Assembly (NCBI GenBank): GCA_020746105.1
Contig: CM036617.1
Location: forward strand, 19,412,037-19,476,036
Origin: Trogon surrucura
Lineage: Eukaryota > Chordata > Aves > Trogoniformes > Trogonidae
Direction: 5' to 3'
DNA: 64,000 bases
The notes beneath the pieces were generated by a model. That model was given only the letters and a program-made list of their open reading frames with translations. It ran no database searches and had not been told where the DNA came from. Both the position numbers and the translations under genes were made by a program. Each line of letters starts with the position of its first letter. The stretch's first letter is position 1. Of this stretch, positions 11,010-21,780 are shown piece by piece.

Positions 11010-14000
11010 CAGATTTCTGGCTTTTGGAGTATGCTAGGAGGTGTGAACCATCAGAGAGTCCCAAGTATTATGTCACTGAGTCCTCTGAAACCCAGCAGCA
11101 CACATCTATCGACACCCAAAAAACTCCTCTGCTTTTAAGGCAGACATTGTCGGCTCCCATCCACATACTCTTCCCCCTGCCCCAACTCTTCAGTGTGTGG
11201 CATGTCTTGTGGCTCTCAGCCAGGAAAGCTTTTAAGATGCAGCTTGTAGAATCAGGAAAGGTGGCCAGCCTGCTCCTGGCAGAGCCATTAACACCTGCTA
11301 TCATCACCAAAGATTTTGTCTTTCATTTGATTAGCAGGAGGACTGTGAAGTAGATTCCTACAATCACTGGTAATTCTGTCTGTGTTACGTTATCTTTGTC
11401 AATCTCACCTAAAATCTATCTATTCTATTTCTCTCTCCCTCTTCAGGGTTGAGAGGAAAGAAAAATTAATCTGCTGAACATACAGAGGGAAAACAGAATC
11501 CCTTTACTCCAACAAATCACACATCCCTAGTAACGGTATTGTGAGGCTTTTAATTCCAGTGAAGGGGAGCCAGTAATTATTTATAGTTTATCACAACTGG
11601 GGAAAGGTTTCCTGAGGTACAAACTAATTATATTTTTAAATAAACTGATTGTCCATGTAATAAATGATCACATTTTCTAATCATTGGGAGATTTATGTTC
11701 CTTTATTCAATCATCTGTATGTAGAATTGAAACCTTAGTAAATCAACTGGAAAGAAAATGTCTAGATTAAATTGAGAGCTGTGCAGCTACAAGGCTTTAT
11801 GAAACGATCCCAATAGGAGGGAATAGGCTGGATGCACAAAGCCCCTTGGTACATACAGTTTCATACGTTAAAAGAATAGGTGTAACTGACAGCCAAACCA
11901 GAATTTCTATTCAATTAAGGTCAAGTCTTAGCCTGTGCTGCACGGATTGGTATGTATTAAAGGATAAAGGCAAAGACACTCCTGTTGTCTGCAGGGTGTC
12001 TCAGTCACACTCATTTATTTAGGGACATCTGGTTTAGAGATTAGAAAGAATTCAAGAATGTAGAATAGGTGACTGGCTATGACATTTCATTTATGGTAGG
12101 CAGTAAATGACATGATCTTATCGTAAAATTAGTAATCATCATAGACTTCTCTTGTCGATCTATACAATGAAATGCCATGGAGAGCAGCATATTTTTCATT
12201 GTTATGCCAACATTGCTTTTTCATAATGCACATCATTAAAATAAGCCTGGAAACTGGAACATGCAATCATAGTAATAGCATTAATAATGTTTAATTTATG
12301 TGTTATGAGCACAAAAACCTGTTGGTGTTTGAAGAAGAAAGGACCTGAAAACACAGTTTATCCTTAGCAGGGCAGCATGAAGTGCTGCAAATCTTCTGTA
12401 GAGTTAAGAAAAAAACAAGGTGTGGACTGCTGAGCAGCTCTGGAGCTAACAGCACAGAGATATGTTGTGAATGGCAGAATCATCAGCAGAGACCTACTGC
12501 AATAGGTGCAGATCCTCTGGCATTTGATGGACCCCTTTGCAGTCCTTAGGTAGGAAGTGTAGAGCAGAGAGGGGCTAGTAACATTTCCAGGAGGGCATGT
12601 CAGACTTTGTTTTTCTGTTCCACATTCAGAATGAACCATACTGGAAGAAAGTCTGTGGGAACCTGCGAGATTTTGTCAAAATCACATTGCATAGCTGTTT
12701 AACCATAGAAAACACCAGTCCAGCTTTTCCTTAACCTGAATGATTTTTGGGAAAAAACATAAGCATGGAGTGACCACACATGCAGGTGTGCTGGGAGATC
12801 CAAGACGGACAGGAAGCCTCTGCATGAACTTGGTGATGAGCTAGGTCAGGACATAGGACTGTAGTGAATGTGTAGTCATCCAGTATCTCTGCACTCTGGC
12901 CACAGGACCCTTCCCAATGTATTACAACAGAGAGCAAGAAGCTGACTGCACCCCTAAACTTCCAGGCACCTGCAAGTTTATCCCTCATCAATCCCACATC
13001 CATCCATCAATGTCTGTCTATGTGAGCAGGACATGCTGGTTGTATACCTGAGAGATTTTAATTAGGCTGGGAATACTGGCACATTTTCAAATTTCTTATG
13101 AATCTGGCTAAACTTTCTGTTTACACTGATTCAAAGTGATGGACCAGTTGATATCTCCTTGATGAGCCAAAGTTAAACCACTAAGTTCCCACCAAAGACA
13201 GGGACCAGTATGTCAGGGCAGATGGGAAGAATTAGAGAGACTGAGTGACAATGGAGGACTGGGGCATTGCCTGAAGAAATTGTGTTTGTGGTGATCAGAA
13301 GTGAAGCAGCTGAGGAGGTGAGAAGAACCCTGGGTGACTGAACCATGAAAGATTCCTCCAAGCAGAGCAATTCCCTATTGAGGGCAAGAGTATGGCAGTT
13401 TGCTTCCTAGGACTGATCTCTCTGTCATCATCTGTCACATCCCGGCCATGACACAGAGTAGTGGGACTCTCTCAAAGACCATTGCCACCTGTCAGCTCTG
13501 AGCTGCTTCTTAGCTCCCTGAAGAAGATGCTGGTGGGTAAGATTGGACTAGGTAGGAGAGTTTCTTAGCTATAGGGTGTGCGATATTATTGTTCTCGGCC
13601 ATAAGCATATTTTGCTCACAGGTTACGATAGATGCTAAAAGGGTAACTATTCATTGAGAAGTCCTGGCTCCTCTCTGCTTTCAAGAGACAGAGACAAAGG
13701 GCAGGTTCAAATGTAAGCAGATTGTTACAAAAACCCATCTCAAAACCCAAGCCAGCAGCTTGAGAAAGTGTGGCTAAGTTTTATTGCACTGAAGGAGCTA
13801 CTCTTCCCATCCGCAAACATGCATTATATGGCTAATAAGCAACAGTTTTATTAAAGATGAGGAATTAACTAGATTGATAAATAAGTCAACAGTAACTAAT
13901 TCCTGGGGCATTATCACAAAAGCAGCAGTTTTCTCTCTTTCTCCCTGGAGAGGTGCCTGCTCCCTCTCATGGGTCTCTGCCAGCCTCACTTGGGGCTTCC

Positions 14001-14287
14001 ACTTGTGCTGGCTGTCACAACCCTTCTTCCCATGTGGAGCTCATGGATGGGTCACTGCCACTCTCAGCAGAGGACAAGAGTTTTGAGAGCTTGAAGAGGA
14101 GAGGGTGGGGACTGGCTTCCACATAGGGCTACCAAACATGCAGGTGGATTGGAGGACTCGACTTTTCACAGCCCATCCTGACCAGACCGGTTCTGCCACG
14201 GCTCAGTTGACAAGCAAAGCGGCTCCATGAACTCAGCTTGAGCCCTGGGCACCAACCACACTGCTTAGCTGGCGATTCATTCCCTAG
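11010..14287. other. Unique non-coding sequence, one LTR-like patch
   Basis: No exon recognised. AT-rich stretches at 11520-11760 and 12090-12300 contain many ATTA/TAAT cores and could be conserved regulatory DNA, but this cannot be judged from one genome. At about 13730-14100 the minus strand has a polyadenylation-like AATAAA (complement near 13850) upstream of a GC-richer block, weakly LTR-like. The longest open frames (109 codons at 11024-11353; 91 at 12639-12364 minus) have no recognisable domain. Confidence 0.5.
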
Positions 14288-14700
14288 CTCTATCTTAGTT
14301 TGGAAGACACCTAAGAGATCATCTAATCCAATCTCCCTGACATGGACAGGGATGCCCTTACCTAGACCAATTTACTCATGGCCTCATCCAACCTGGCCTT
14401 GAACATCTCCGGGGAGGGGGCATCCACAACCTCTCCGGCCAATCTATTCCAGAGTCTTGCCACCCTCATACTGAAGAATCGTACTAAAATCCAGTCTAAA
14501 CCTATTCTCCTTCAATTTAATTCCATTTCCCTTTGTCCTATCACTGGACATTCTTGTAAAAATTCAAGTCCCTCTCCAGCCTTCCTGTAGGTTCCCTTCA
14601 GGTATTGGAAGGCAGTTATAAGGTCCCCCGGGAGTCTTCTCCAGGATGAACAATCCCAGCTCCTTCAACCTATCATCATAGCAGAGGTGCTCTAGCCCTG
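14288..14700 (-). mobile_element. CR1 LINE 3' fragment
   Basis: The plus strand carries the complement of the CR1 3' UTR ('gagatcatctaatccaa' box at 14312-14328, 'catggacagggatgcc' box) and then ORF2 C-terminal boxes ('tattccagagtcttgccacc' near 14445, 'ggtattggaaggcag' near 14600), ending in the 'tcatagcagaggtgctc' box at 14686-14700. It is the same subfamily as the 52.5-kb copy but more diverged, with a lost tail repeat and broken frame. Confidence 0.9.
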
Positions 14701-15597
14701 TAAGAAAGCAGAAGAAAATGCTCTGATGTGCAAGACATTATTTTTATAATACAGTATTTCCAAGGAGGACACTTTGCAGGAGAGTGAGGAAATTAGCAGT
14801 TTCAAAGCACACACTTAACTTCTGGAAGACCAGGAAAGATCTTATATCAAAGTGTCCCCTTTCAATCTGTGGAAGCTTGTATTTCTTCTGTGCACAATGA
14901 TAATGCGAAGAGGCAAAACAAAGTGTCATTGGTCAATGTTTCCCTTGCAAGGAGATGTTCTCAGTAAGGAGAAGTACTTAAATGAGTTTACTTGATGGTC
15001 ACCAAGGGTACAAATTTATCTTGTTTTCTAAAAATTCAATGATACTGTACTCTGCAATGCTACCGTATACAGGTGCAGTCTGATAGGCTTTTCTAGGCGC
15101 AGTTGTATAAAAATTTCTCTGATCTCTTCCCCCCTCCCATCTGTGACCCATTTAGTGGGTCTTGAGATGATTCTTCAGTAATTTAATCTTCAAGTGCTAA
15201 CTCTGGTAGGACAGATTAGAACGGCACACGCTTGATATGTGAAGGAAGTTGTGTCCAACTGTGGCGAAAAAGAAGGCAAGAAGGAAGCGAATGAATGGCA
15301 TTTAGATGTTAGTAACTTCTTAAACCACCACTGCTAGGTCTATGAGTCCATGTTCCCATGATGTCTCAGTCACTGAGGTAGGATCAACTACTTGATATTT
15401 TGGGTTCCAGACCTGATAGCAGCATGGGTTGACCGTGATGAGTATTTAGCAATCATCTGTTGATCTATAAATTATTCATTAGGTTTAATACATACTTGGC
15501 AATCTTCACTTTAAAATACCTCACAGAAGAGCCTAACACTAGTGTTATTCAAAAGCCAAAAAAGTTTATGAGTCAGAATCAGGTCAAAGGCCAACAA
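14701..15597. other. Unique non-coding sequence
   Basis: Nothing recognised. The region contains a 61-codon open frame (14929-14744 minus) with no domain. Confidence 0.5.
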
Positions 15598-16365
15598 GGC
15601 AGATATTGTGGTGGGAGTCTGTTATAGATCACCTAATCAGCATGAAGATGCAGGTGAAATTTTCCCACGGCATTCTCCTGGAGAAGCTGGCTGCTCATGG
15701 CTTGTATGGGTGTAGTCTGCTGGGTGAAAAACTGGCTGTATTGCCGGGCCCAAAGAGTGGTGGCGAATGGAGTTAAGTCATTAAAGAAAAATAGGTAGAT
15801 GAAGTATAGATTGAGGAATAAATTGAGGTACTTAATGCCTTCTTTGCCTCAGTCTCTAATAGTAAGACCAGTTGTTCTCCAGATACTAAGTCCTCTGAGC
15901 TGAAAGACAGGGACAGGGACCAAAATGAAGCTCTCATAATCCAAAGGGAAATGGTCAGTGACCTGCTGCTTCACTCAGACACACACAAGTCTATGCAGCT
16001 GGATGGGACCCACACAAGAGTGCCGAAGGAGTTGGCAGAAGTGCTCACCAAGCCACTTCCCATCATTTATCGTAGTCCTGGCTAGCCAGGGAGGTCTCAG
16101 TGGACTGAAGGTTAGCAAATGTGACACCCAGAAGGAGCATCTGGGTAACTATAGGCCTGTCAGTCTGACCTCGGTGCTGGGGAAGTTTCTGGATGGGATC
16201 ATCTTGAGTGCTGTCACGTGACAGGCACAGGACAACCGAGGGTTCAGGCTCAGTCAGCATGAGTTTATGAAAGGCAGGTCCTGCTTGACTAATGAGAAGG
16301 TGACCCACTTAGTGGATGAGTGAAAAGCTGTGAATGTTGTTTAGTTGGCTTTAGTAAAGTCTTTG
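15598..16365 (+). mobile_element. Rearranged CR1 LINE ORF2 fragment (A-C-B order)
   Basis: Three CR1 blocks lie in the wrong order. Block A, 15598-15660, is the endonuclease piece encoding 'ADIVVGVCYRSPNQ'. Block C, 15661-15779, matches the RT segment just after motif A in the 59.6-kb copy ('ggagaagctggctgctcatggc'). Block B, 15780-16365, is the linker and early RT ('gtacttaatgccttctttgcctc', 'ggcctgtcagtctgacctc', ending at the 'gctttagtaaagtctttg' KAF box). In the 58.6-60.7 kb copy, C follows B directly. The element also lacks a CR1 3' end. Frames are interrupted; the longest open part is 87 codons (15958-16221). Confidence 0.85.
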
Positions 16366-16651
16366 CATCACTAAGCAAAAATAAATTTAAAATTTATTTA
16401 AGCAGATAACTCTTCTGATTAACTCCTGCCCCTTCCAATAACACCTAATCTCTCAAGTCACTTAAACTATTTGTTGACTCATGTTCATACGCTATTTATT
16501 TCAACACATACAGAATCTATTTACTGTTCTCTCATTTGAGCAAAAATGCAGACTTGTACCCATGGGGAACCAAGGCAGGAAGGATTGTATGAATGTATTT
16601 GAATGACTACAAACGTGTTCTGTTTCATTCCCTCAAGTGTATACTGCCGAT
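16366..16651. other. Short unique spacer
   Basis: AT-rich with no feature recognised. Confidence 0.5.
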
Positions 16652-16738
16652 GGTCCTCAGCAGATGTAAATCAGTAGAGCTCAAATTACTCCAGCCGAGC
16701 TGAACTCAGATGATTTACATCCATGAGGGATTTGGCCG
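16652..16738. repeat. Ancient palindromic interspersed repeat
   Basis: An 11-bp perfect inverted repeat, GATGTAAATCA (16663-16673) and TGATTTACATC (16711-16721), encloses a 37-nt loop with further weaker pairing (gagctc/gagctg). The outer parts ('cctcag' on the left, 'gaggga' then 'ggcc' on the right) fit the palindromic repeat with consensus like CCTCAGCTGGTGTAAATC...GATTTACACCAGCTGAGG that I recall as abundant in turtles and crocodilians. It is thus probably an old archosaur relic. No coding. Confidence 0.6.
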
Positions 16739-19700
16739 ACTGAGTCTGTGGATAGAACAGCTCAGTGCTTGGCTTTACATTTTGAAAAAGGATGTTGGCA
16801 AGAATGCTTTGCAAAGCAGGGATAGAATGTTTTCCCAGCCTAAGACATTTCTATATTAATATCTGTTATTTACTCAATGCAGTTTGGTTTATTCCAAAAG
16901 CAAGAGAGTTGCTCTTTGGAGATATGTATATAATTTATTTCAGGTGGACAATGAGCAGTTTCAAGGAGAAAGAAACTGCCCAAACCATCTGCAGAGCTGT
17001 CTGGCAAGTTCCTCCAAGTGGATCCTCAGGAACTTTCCTCTGCCTCTGTGCTGCAGAGGTCAAACTTACTCACCAAACCCATTCTTGTAACTTTTGTAGG
17101 CTAAGGCAACTTGAAGAAGGTTTCATAGAAGAAGATACTGTTAAGGGCTTAAGTGGGCATAGCAAATCTTTTCTTGTTTTTTTCCTCAAAACCAATATTA
17201 AACAGATATGAGCAACAAGGTGCTACAAATACCTGCTCCAGGTCAATCTAGTGAACAGTGCGGTGTCAAGAAATGTCAAATGCCCACAGGAGAATATAGG
17301 GCCCAAATAAGTTTCTATAATTTTTAATGTCCATTAGCTGGTCTCTGACCTTCTGACATCTCCTTGCACACTAGAACAAGCCTAGAGATTTCTGCTAGCC
17401 CAGCTGCATCTCCACAAGTGTTTTCCAACTTCCTGGCAAAGCTCAGAACAGTTACTGCTTGTATATGTTACACCCCTAAGCTTATTGAAATGGCTTAGTT
17501 TTCACCAGATGTGCAAGAAGGGGACAAAAATAACTCCGTATAGGCAAAGGTGAATGAATAACCAGAAGTTACTCAGGTGATATGAATGAATTGAATTGAT
17601 AAGCTTTAACGACCCTTGCTATCACTGCAGAATTTAGGATTCACTTCTCTGGCACAGTGAAGAACTGCTTTAGAAAAATACGACAAAAATACATGACAAG
17701 TCTATTACAGTGAGGAGAAGTTAGATGCTACAGAGATGAATGTTATGTGCTGCTTATAGCAGAATGAAAAGGCACCAAGATTTTTGTGTTAGGTGTGGTG
17801 TGGGAATAGCCTACCAAAAACTATGAAAGTCTGAAAGAATGTCTGGACTACTGTATTTTATGGGAATTGTCTAGAGCATGAAACAGAAATCATGAAACAT
17901 CTAAAGAGAAAAGTAACAAAGGAGTGAAACTATCTGAGCGCATAGATTACAAAAGTTTAAGAATGGAGTATTTCATATCAGTACAGTAGAGAAGATTACA
18001 CTGTTTCCAGTGGCATATTGATACTCCTTCAGATTTTTGCCTGCTCATGAGCTGGAGATGCTCTGTGAGGTACATCTTGGCATTTGTTTGATGATGGTGG
18101 TAAAGTGGGAAAATAGCCACAAGGGGTGGGAAAATAGCAACAAGGGTAATTCATAAAAATGATAGACTTCATTGTTCACCAGTGCAGTGTGAACAAGTAA
18201 AACTAGATTTTTGTCTGATAAATGTCTTCTGAAGGAAATGAAGCACAATACGAAGTTTTTGAGCGGAATTACCCAACAGTCATGGAGGATGAAAATTCAT
18301 TTTGCTGAACTTCAGTTATCTAAATGTTACGTCGAAGCTAGTCTTGCTGAACTCTTCTGCAGTGGAGGAAGGCAGGCATCCCCAGAGGGCCAGTCCTGCA
18401 CATGAAGGAAGTTACTAGTGCAAACCAAAGTGGAAACACTACGTAATGAAAGTACACTGTTTCATTTTGTGGATTGATGCTGTGAGGGGTTCGTGCTATT
18501 GGTGGAGCAGCTTGAATGACGGCTTTTCTGTATGTTAAGTATCTGCAGACTTGTTAGCTGAAGTAATCCCCATTGACAGCTATGATGGACAGCTGGTGAC
18601 CAGGCACTCTTACTCAGCAGAGGTTCTGGTCTTGCATTGACAACAATTCTTTAAACAGCGAGAAGGGCAACCCCTGTTGACAAAAGAACAACAAATACCT
18701 TGCTCCCTCAGACACTGAAGGTATTTGTATAAAGAACATTTCTAAAGCATTAAAGCAGACAAAAAGCAGCTAACATGAGCATGACGTACTTGGACTGAAG
18801 TGAAGAAAATCTTCCTGAACTCTGTTTGTGCAGTTTTACCAGATCCAGACACTGCTCAGATCTTCAGAGCTGCGATTTCCTCTGCCTCTGGGTAATCAAT
18901 TGTATGCTGCAGCAGCTCTTTCCTGCAGTCCTTCAGGTACTTTTTTTCCAATCTCTCTTGATTCAGGCATCTCAGTGCTTCACAAGAATCTCTTCCACTT
19001 CAGTGTTTTTATTTCTTTGTGCAAAGAGCAACCTGGATTATTCTGGAAAGAAAGGAGGATGCTAAGAAATCCATTCAGACAAACACTTTAAGGAGCCGAA
19101 AGAAAGTCATTAGAAGAAAAGCAAAACAAACCATGCAATGACTTGTGCCCTGGTTCCTGGTTGAAAAAACAGAATTTCCCTCCTTTTTTTTTTAATTAGA
19201 GGAAAATCTTTCACTATTAGGTAAGCCTTAGGAAGCCTACGTCTGAGTCACCTGAGTGACCCAGAGAGTAGAGCTCCACAGCAGTGGGAGCTGCAGCAGC
19301 ACAGAGCTGGAGGAGCGGTCCCAGAGCCTGCTTACATCTATTTGTCAGCAGTTCCCATTTCTCACATTTACTGAAGATCAAATAATTTTTTCCTAGGTCA
19401 AGATGCAAGGACAGGATAATCAGGCAGATACCTGATTTACAATAAAAAATCAAATGGCCATAGACAGGTAGAAATGGTCTAGGCTCTTCTGTACTCAGTT
19501 TGGAGTAAGCAGAGACAAGAGTTCTGCCAGAAAGCCAACACATGGGGGTTACCTTGTGGAACATGAAACATCACAGCTGATACCAATAAGTACTAGGAAC
19601 GACTATGTGGGACCTGCCCAGAAAACACTTATTTTCTAGATTCTACCACTAGAAGTAATTTGCTGTTTCATTGTCTATTGATTTTCTGTATGTATTCTTC

Positions 19701-20004
19701 TCCTGGAGTTGACAGTGTTTGCTGAGGACGTTATTAGCCTCGTGCTCATCCTCACTTACTCTTCAGGAGCTCTACCTCCCTGCAGCTGATGCCCACAAGA
19801 CGGAGTAACTGCAGAAGCACCGAGTTGCCACTTACTCCCAGACCCCAAGAGCATTGAGGTTATCACTAAAAGGTGCAGAGAACTCAGAAATCCTGTGCAT
19901 ATGTGATTGTTATCATGTAGTCCATCTCTGTTGATCTATTCTCCTATCAGAAATAGTCTGGACTTGACTTTGCGAATTCATACTTGGGAAATTATTTGTA
20001 AGAG
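16739..20004. other. Unique non-coding sequence
   Basis: The longest open frame is 139 codons (16792-17211), cysteine-rich but without a recognisable domain, codon bias or partner exon; I do not call it a gene. A 21-bp tandem near-duplication lies at 18105-18147 ('gtgggaaaatagc' twice). A poly-T/A tract occurs at about 19180-19195. No transposon recognised. Confidence 0.5.
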
Positions 20005-20086
20005 TCATATAATCATAGAATTGTCAGGGTTGGAAGGGACCTTAAAGATCATCTAGTTCCAACCCCCCCCACCATGGGTAGGGATA
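20005..20086 (-). mobile_element. Very short CR1 3' tail fragment
   Basis: About 80 bp, complement of the CR1 3' end: 'aatcatagaattg' tail at 20011-20023, 'gttggaagggaccttaaag' box and 'accatgggtagggat' box, with a C9 run at about 20063-20071. Too short to carry ORF2. Extreme 5' truncation is usual for CR1. Confidence 0.9.
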
Positions 20087-20513
20087 GAAATGCATATGCT
20101 GGGAAAAATACGTTCTCTAAAAGCAGAGTTGAAGACTGAGGATGTCTGGCATTTGCTTTTGGCAGCCGTGCATCTGCTGGCGTGCACTGTCAGCAGACAT
20201 GCTGTCACGTTTCAGAAATCATCACAACACACAGATCAAAGCTCCCTTGCTCATTAAAATCCTCAAGTTCCCTCCTATTTGCTGTGCAAGCTGCATTGAA
20301 GTGTGCTGGTTTTGGCTGGGGTAGACTTAATTTTGTTTATAACTACTTGTATAGTGCTACATTTTGGATTTGTGCTGAAAACAGTGTTGATAACATAGGG
20401 ATGTTTTAGTTATTGTTGAACAGTGTTTACACAGAGTCAAGGTCTTATTGCTCCTCACATCACCCCACCAGTGAGTGGGTTGGGGGTGCACGAGGAGTTA
20501 GGAGGGGACACAG

Positions 20514-20985
20514 ATGGTGTGTCCAAAGAAGGGCCACGAGGATGATCAGAGGGCTGGAGCACCTTTCCGATGAAGACAGACTGAGAGAGTTGGGGTTGTT
20601 CAGTCTGCAGAAAAGAAGACTCTGAGGAGACCTGATTGTGGCCTTTCAGTATCTTAAGGGGGTCTACAAGAAAGCTGATGAGGGGCTTTTTAGGATGTCG
20701 GGTAGTGATAGGACTAGAGGGAATGGATTAAAGTTAGAGATGGATCGGTTCAGATTGCACATTAGGAAGAAGTTCTTCATCGTGAGGGTGGTGAGACACT
20801 GGCACAGGTTGCCCAGAGAGGTGGTGGCAGCCCCATCCCTGGAAGTTTTTAAAGCCAGGCTGGATGGGGCTCTGGGCAACCTGATCTAGTGGGGAATGTC
20901 CCTGCCCATGGCGGGGGGGTTGGAACTAGATGATCTTTAAGGTCCCTTCCAACCCTGACAATTCTATGATTCTATGATTCTATGA
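20514..20985 (+). mobile_element. CR1 LINE nested in the ERVL LTR
   Basis: A young-looking 5'-truncated CR1. It begins inside ORF2 ('gtgtgtccaaagaagggcc' box), keeps an open C-terminal ORF2 frame at 20638-20889 (83 codons ending at a natural stop after 'LDGALGNLI') and a 3' UTR with three tail copies ('attctatg' x3, 20961-20984). LTR sequence ends at 'gggacacag' (20505-20513) and resumes at 'gacagctgac' (20986), which gives both boundaries. There is no clear target duplication, as is common for CR1. Confidence 0.92.
20638..20889 (+). pseudogene. CR1 ORF2 C-terminal fragment
   Basis: 83 codons of the C-terminal region of the CR1 polymerase downstream of the RT catalytic motifs. Recognised by '[25 protein letters not shown]' like sequence (shared with copies at 52.6, 54.5, 60.5 and 63.1 kb) and the final 'FKARLDGALGNL'. 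The catalytic domains are absent because the insertion was 5'-truncated, so no activity is possible. Confidence 0.88.
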
Positions 20986-20999
20986 GACAGCTGACTCCC

Positions 21000-21401
21000 T
21001 GTAGAGGAATTTCTTGTGGAGCAGAGGTGCGCTATTACTTTGAAGATGTGGACAACCCAGCTTAGGCCTAAACAAAGGCTCTGTCCTTGAGGCTGCCTTG
21101 GAACACAAGGAGGAGGAGGTTTTATCTGTTTTGTGAGAGCTTTGCGAGATGCTTGGCTGGAGGTGCTGGCCCCGGGAGGAGAAGGGGGGGCGAGAGCCGC
21201 CCGCCTAACTGAATGGCACTATCCAATGGAACTCTGGCGCGTGTAAACCTGTAACCGACCAACTCTGTTAAGGGGCAGGCGCGGGGACACTGCTGAACTG
21301 TATATATTGAGCTGTCCGGAGCAATAAAGAGAGGACGATCTGTAGCCATGTTGGTGTGATGGTCGTTAACTTGGCTGGCTCTCCGAAGGGACCCTTCTTC
21401 A
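21000..21401 (+). mobile_element. Alpharetrovirus-like (ERVK-class) solo LTR
   Basis: 402 bp, beginning TGTAGAGG and ending ACCCTTCTTCA. A perfect 6-bp target duplication, actccc, flanks it (20994-20999 and 21402-21407), the size made by alpharetroviral/ERVK integrases. Internal signals are a TATA-like TATATAT at 21301-21307 and an AATAAA at 21323-21328, placed about 20 bp apart as in compact avian alpharetroviral LTRs where R is short. The host ERVL LTR reads straight through if one actccc copy is removed (compare the 'gacagctgac...tgaccaaaggg' stretch). The element is GC-richer than its surroundings and little decayed. No viral coding sequence remains. Confidence 0.9.
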
Positions 21402-21780
21402 ACTCCCGCTGACCAAAGGGCTGTCCCAGACTGCACAGTGTTGTGCTCAACAATAAAACTAGGCAGAAGGTGTGCTGGGACGCCAGCGCTCGGGAACTGT
21501 CTGGGCATTGGTCAGTTGGCCGTTGGTGAGCTATTGCTGTTATTTCCATCACTTGTCTTTCTTGGGTTTTATTTCTCTCCCTTTGTTATTTTCCTCTTCA
21601 TTACAATATTATTATTTTTGTTGTTGTTGCTATTTTATTTCACTTTTTAAACCGTTCTTATCTCAACCCATGAGTTTTCTCACTTTTACCCTTTCAATTC
21701 TCTTCCTCTTATCCTGCTGCAGGAGGAGTGGGTGAACAGCACTGTGGTACTTAGTTGCTGGCTGGGGTTAAACCACGACA

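Larger units (their letters stand above)
20302..21780 (+). mobile_element. ERVL-type solo LTR, interrupted by a CR1 and an ERVK LTR
   Basis: LTR sequence occupies 20302-20513, 20986-20999 and 21402-21780. It starts TGTGCTGG and ends ACCACGACA, the same family as the minus-strand LTR at 5572-6157. Flanks tgaag (20297-20301) and ttaag (21781-21785) are a 5-bp target duplication with one mismatch, fitting ERVL. Without its two insertions (about 470 and 408 bp with duplicated target) it would be about 600 bp, matching the intact copy at 5.6 kb. A polyadenylation-like TAAA-rich part and the T-rich segment lie near 21560-21660. No internal viral genes are present. Confidence 0.85.

Noticed and set aside
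16792..17211. 139-codon plus-strand frame
   Set aside because: No recognisable domain, no Kozak-like or splice context that I trust, and a second frame overlaps it; probably chance.
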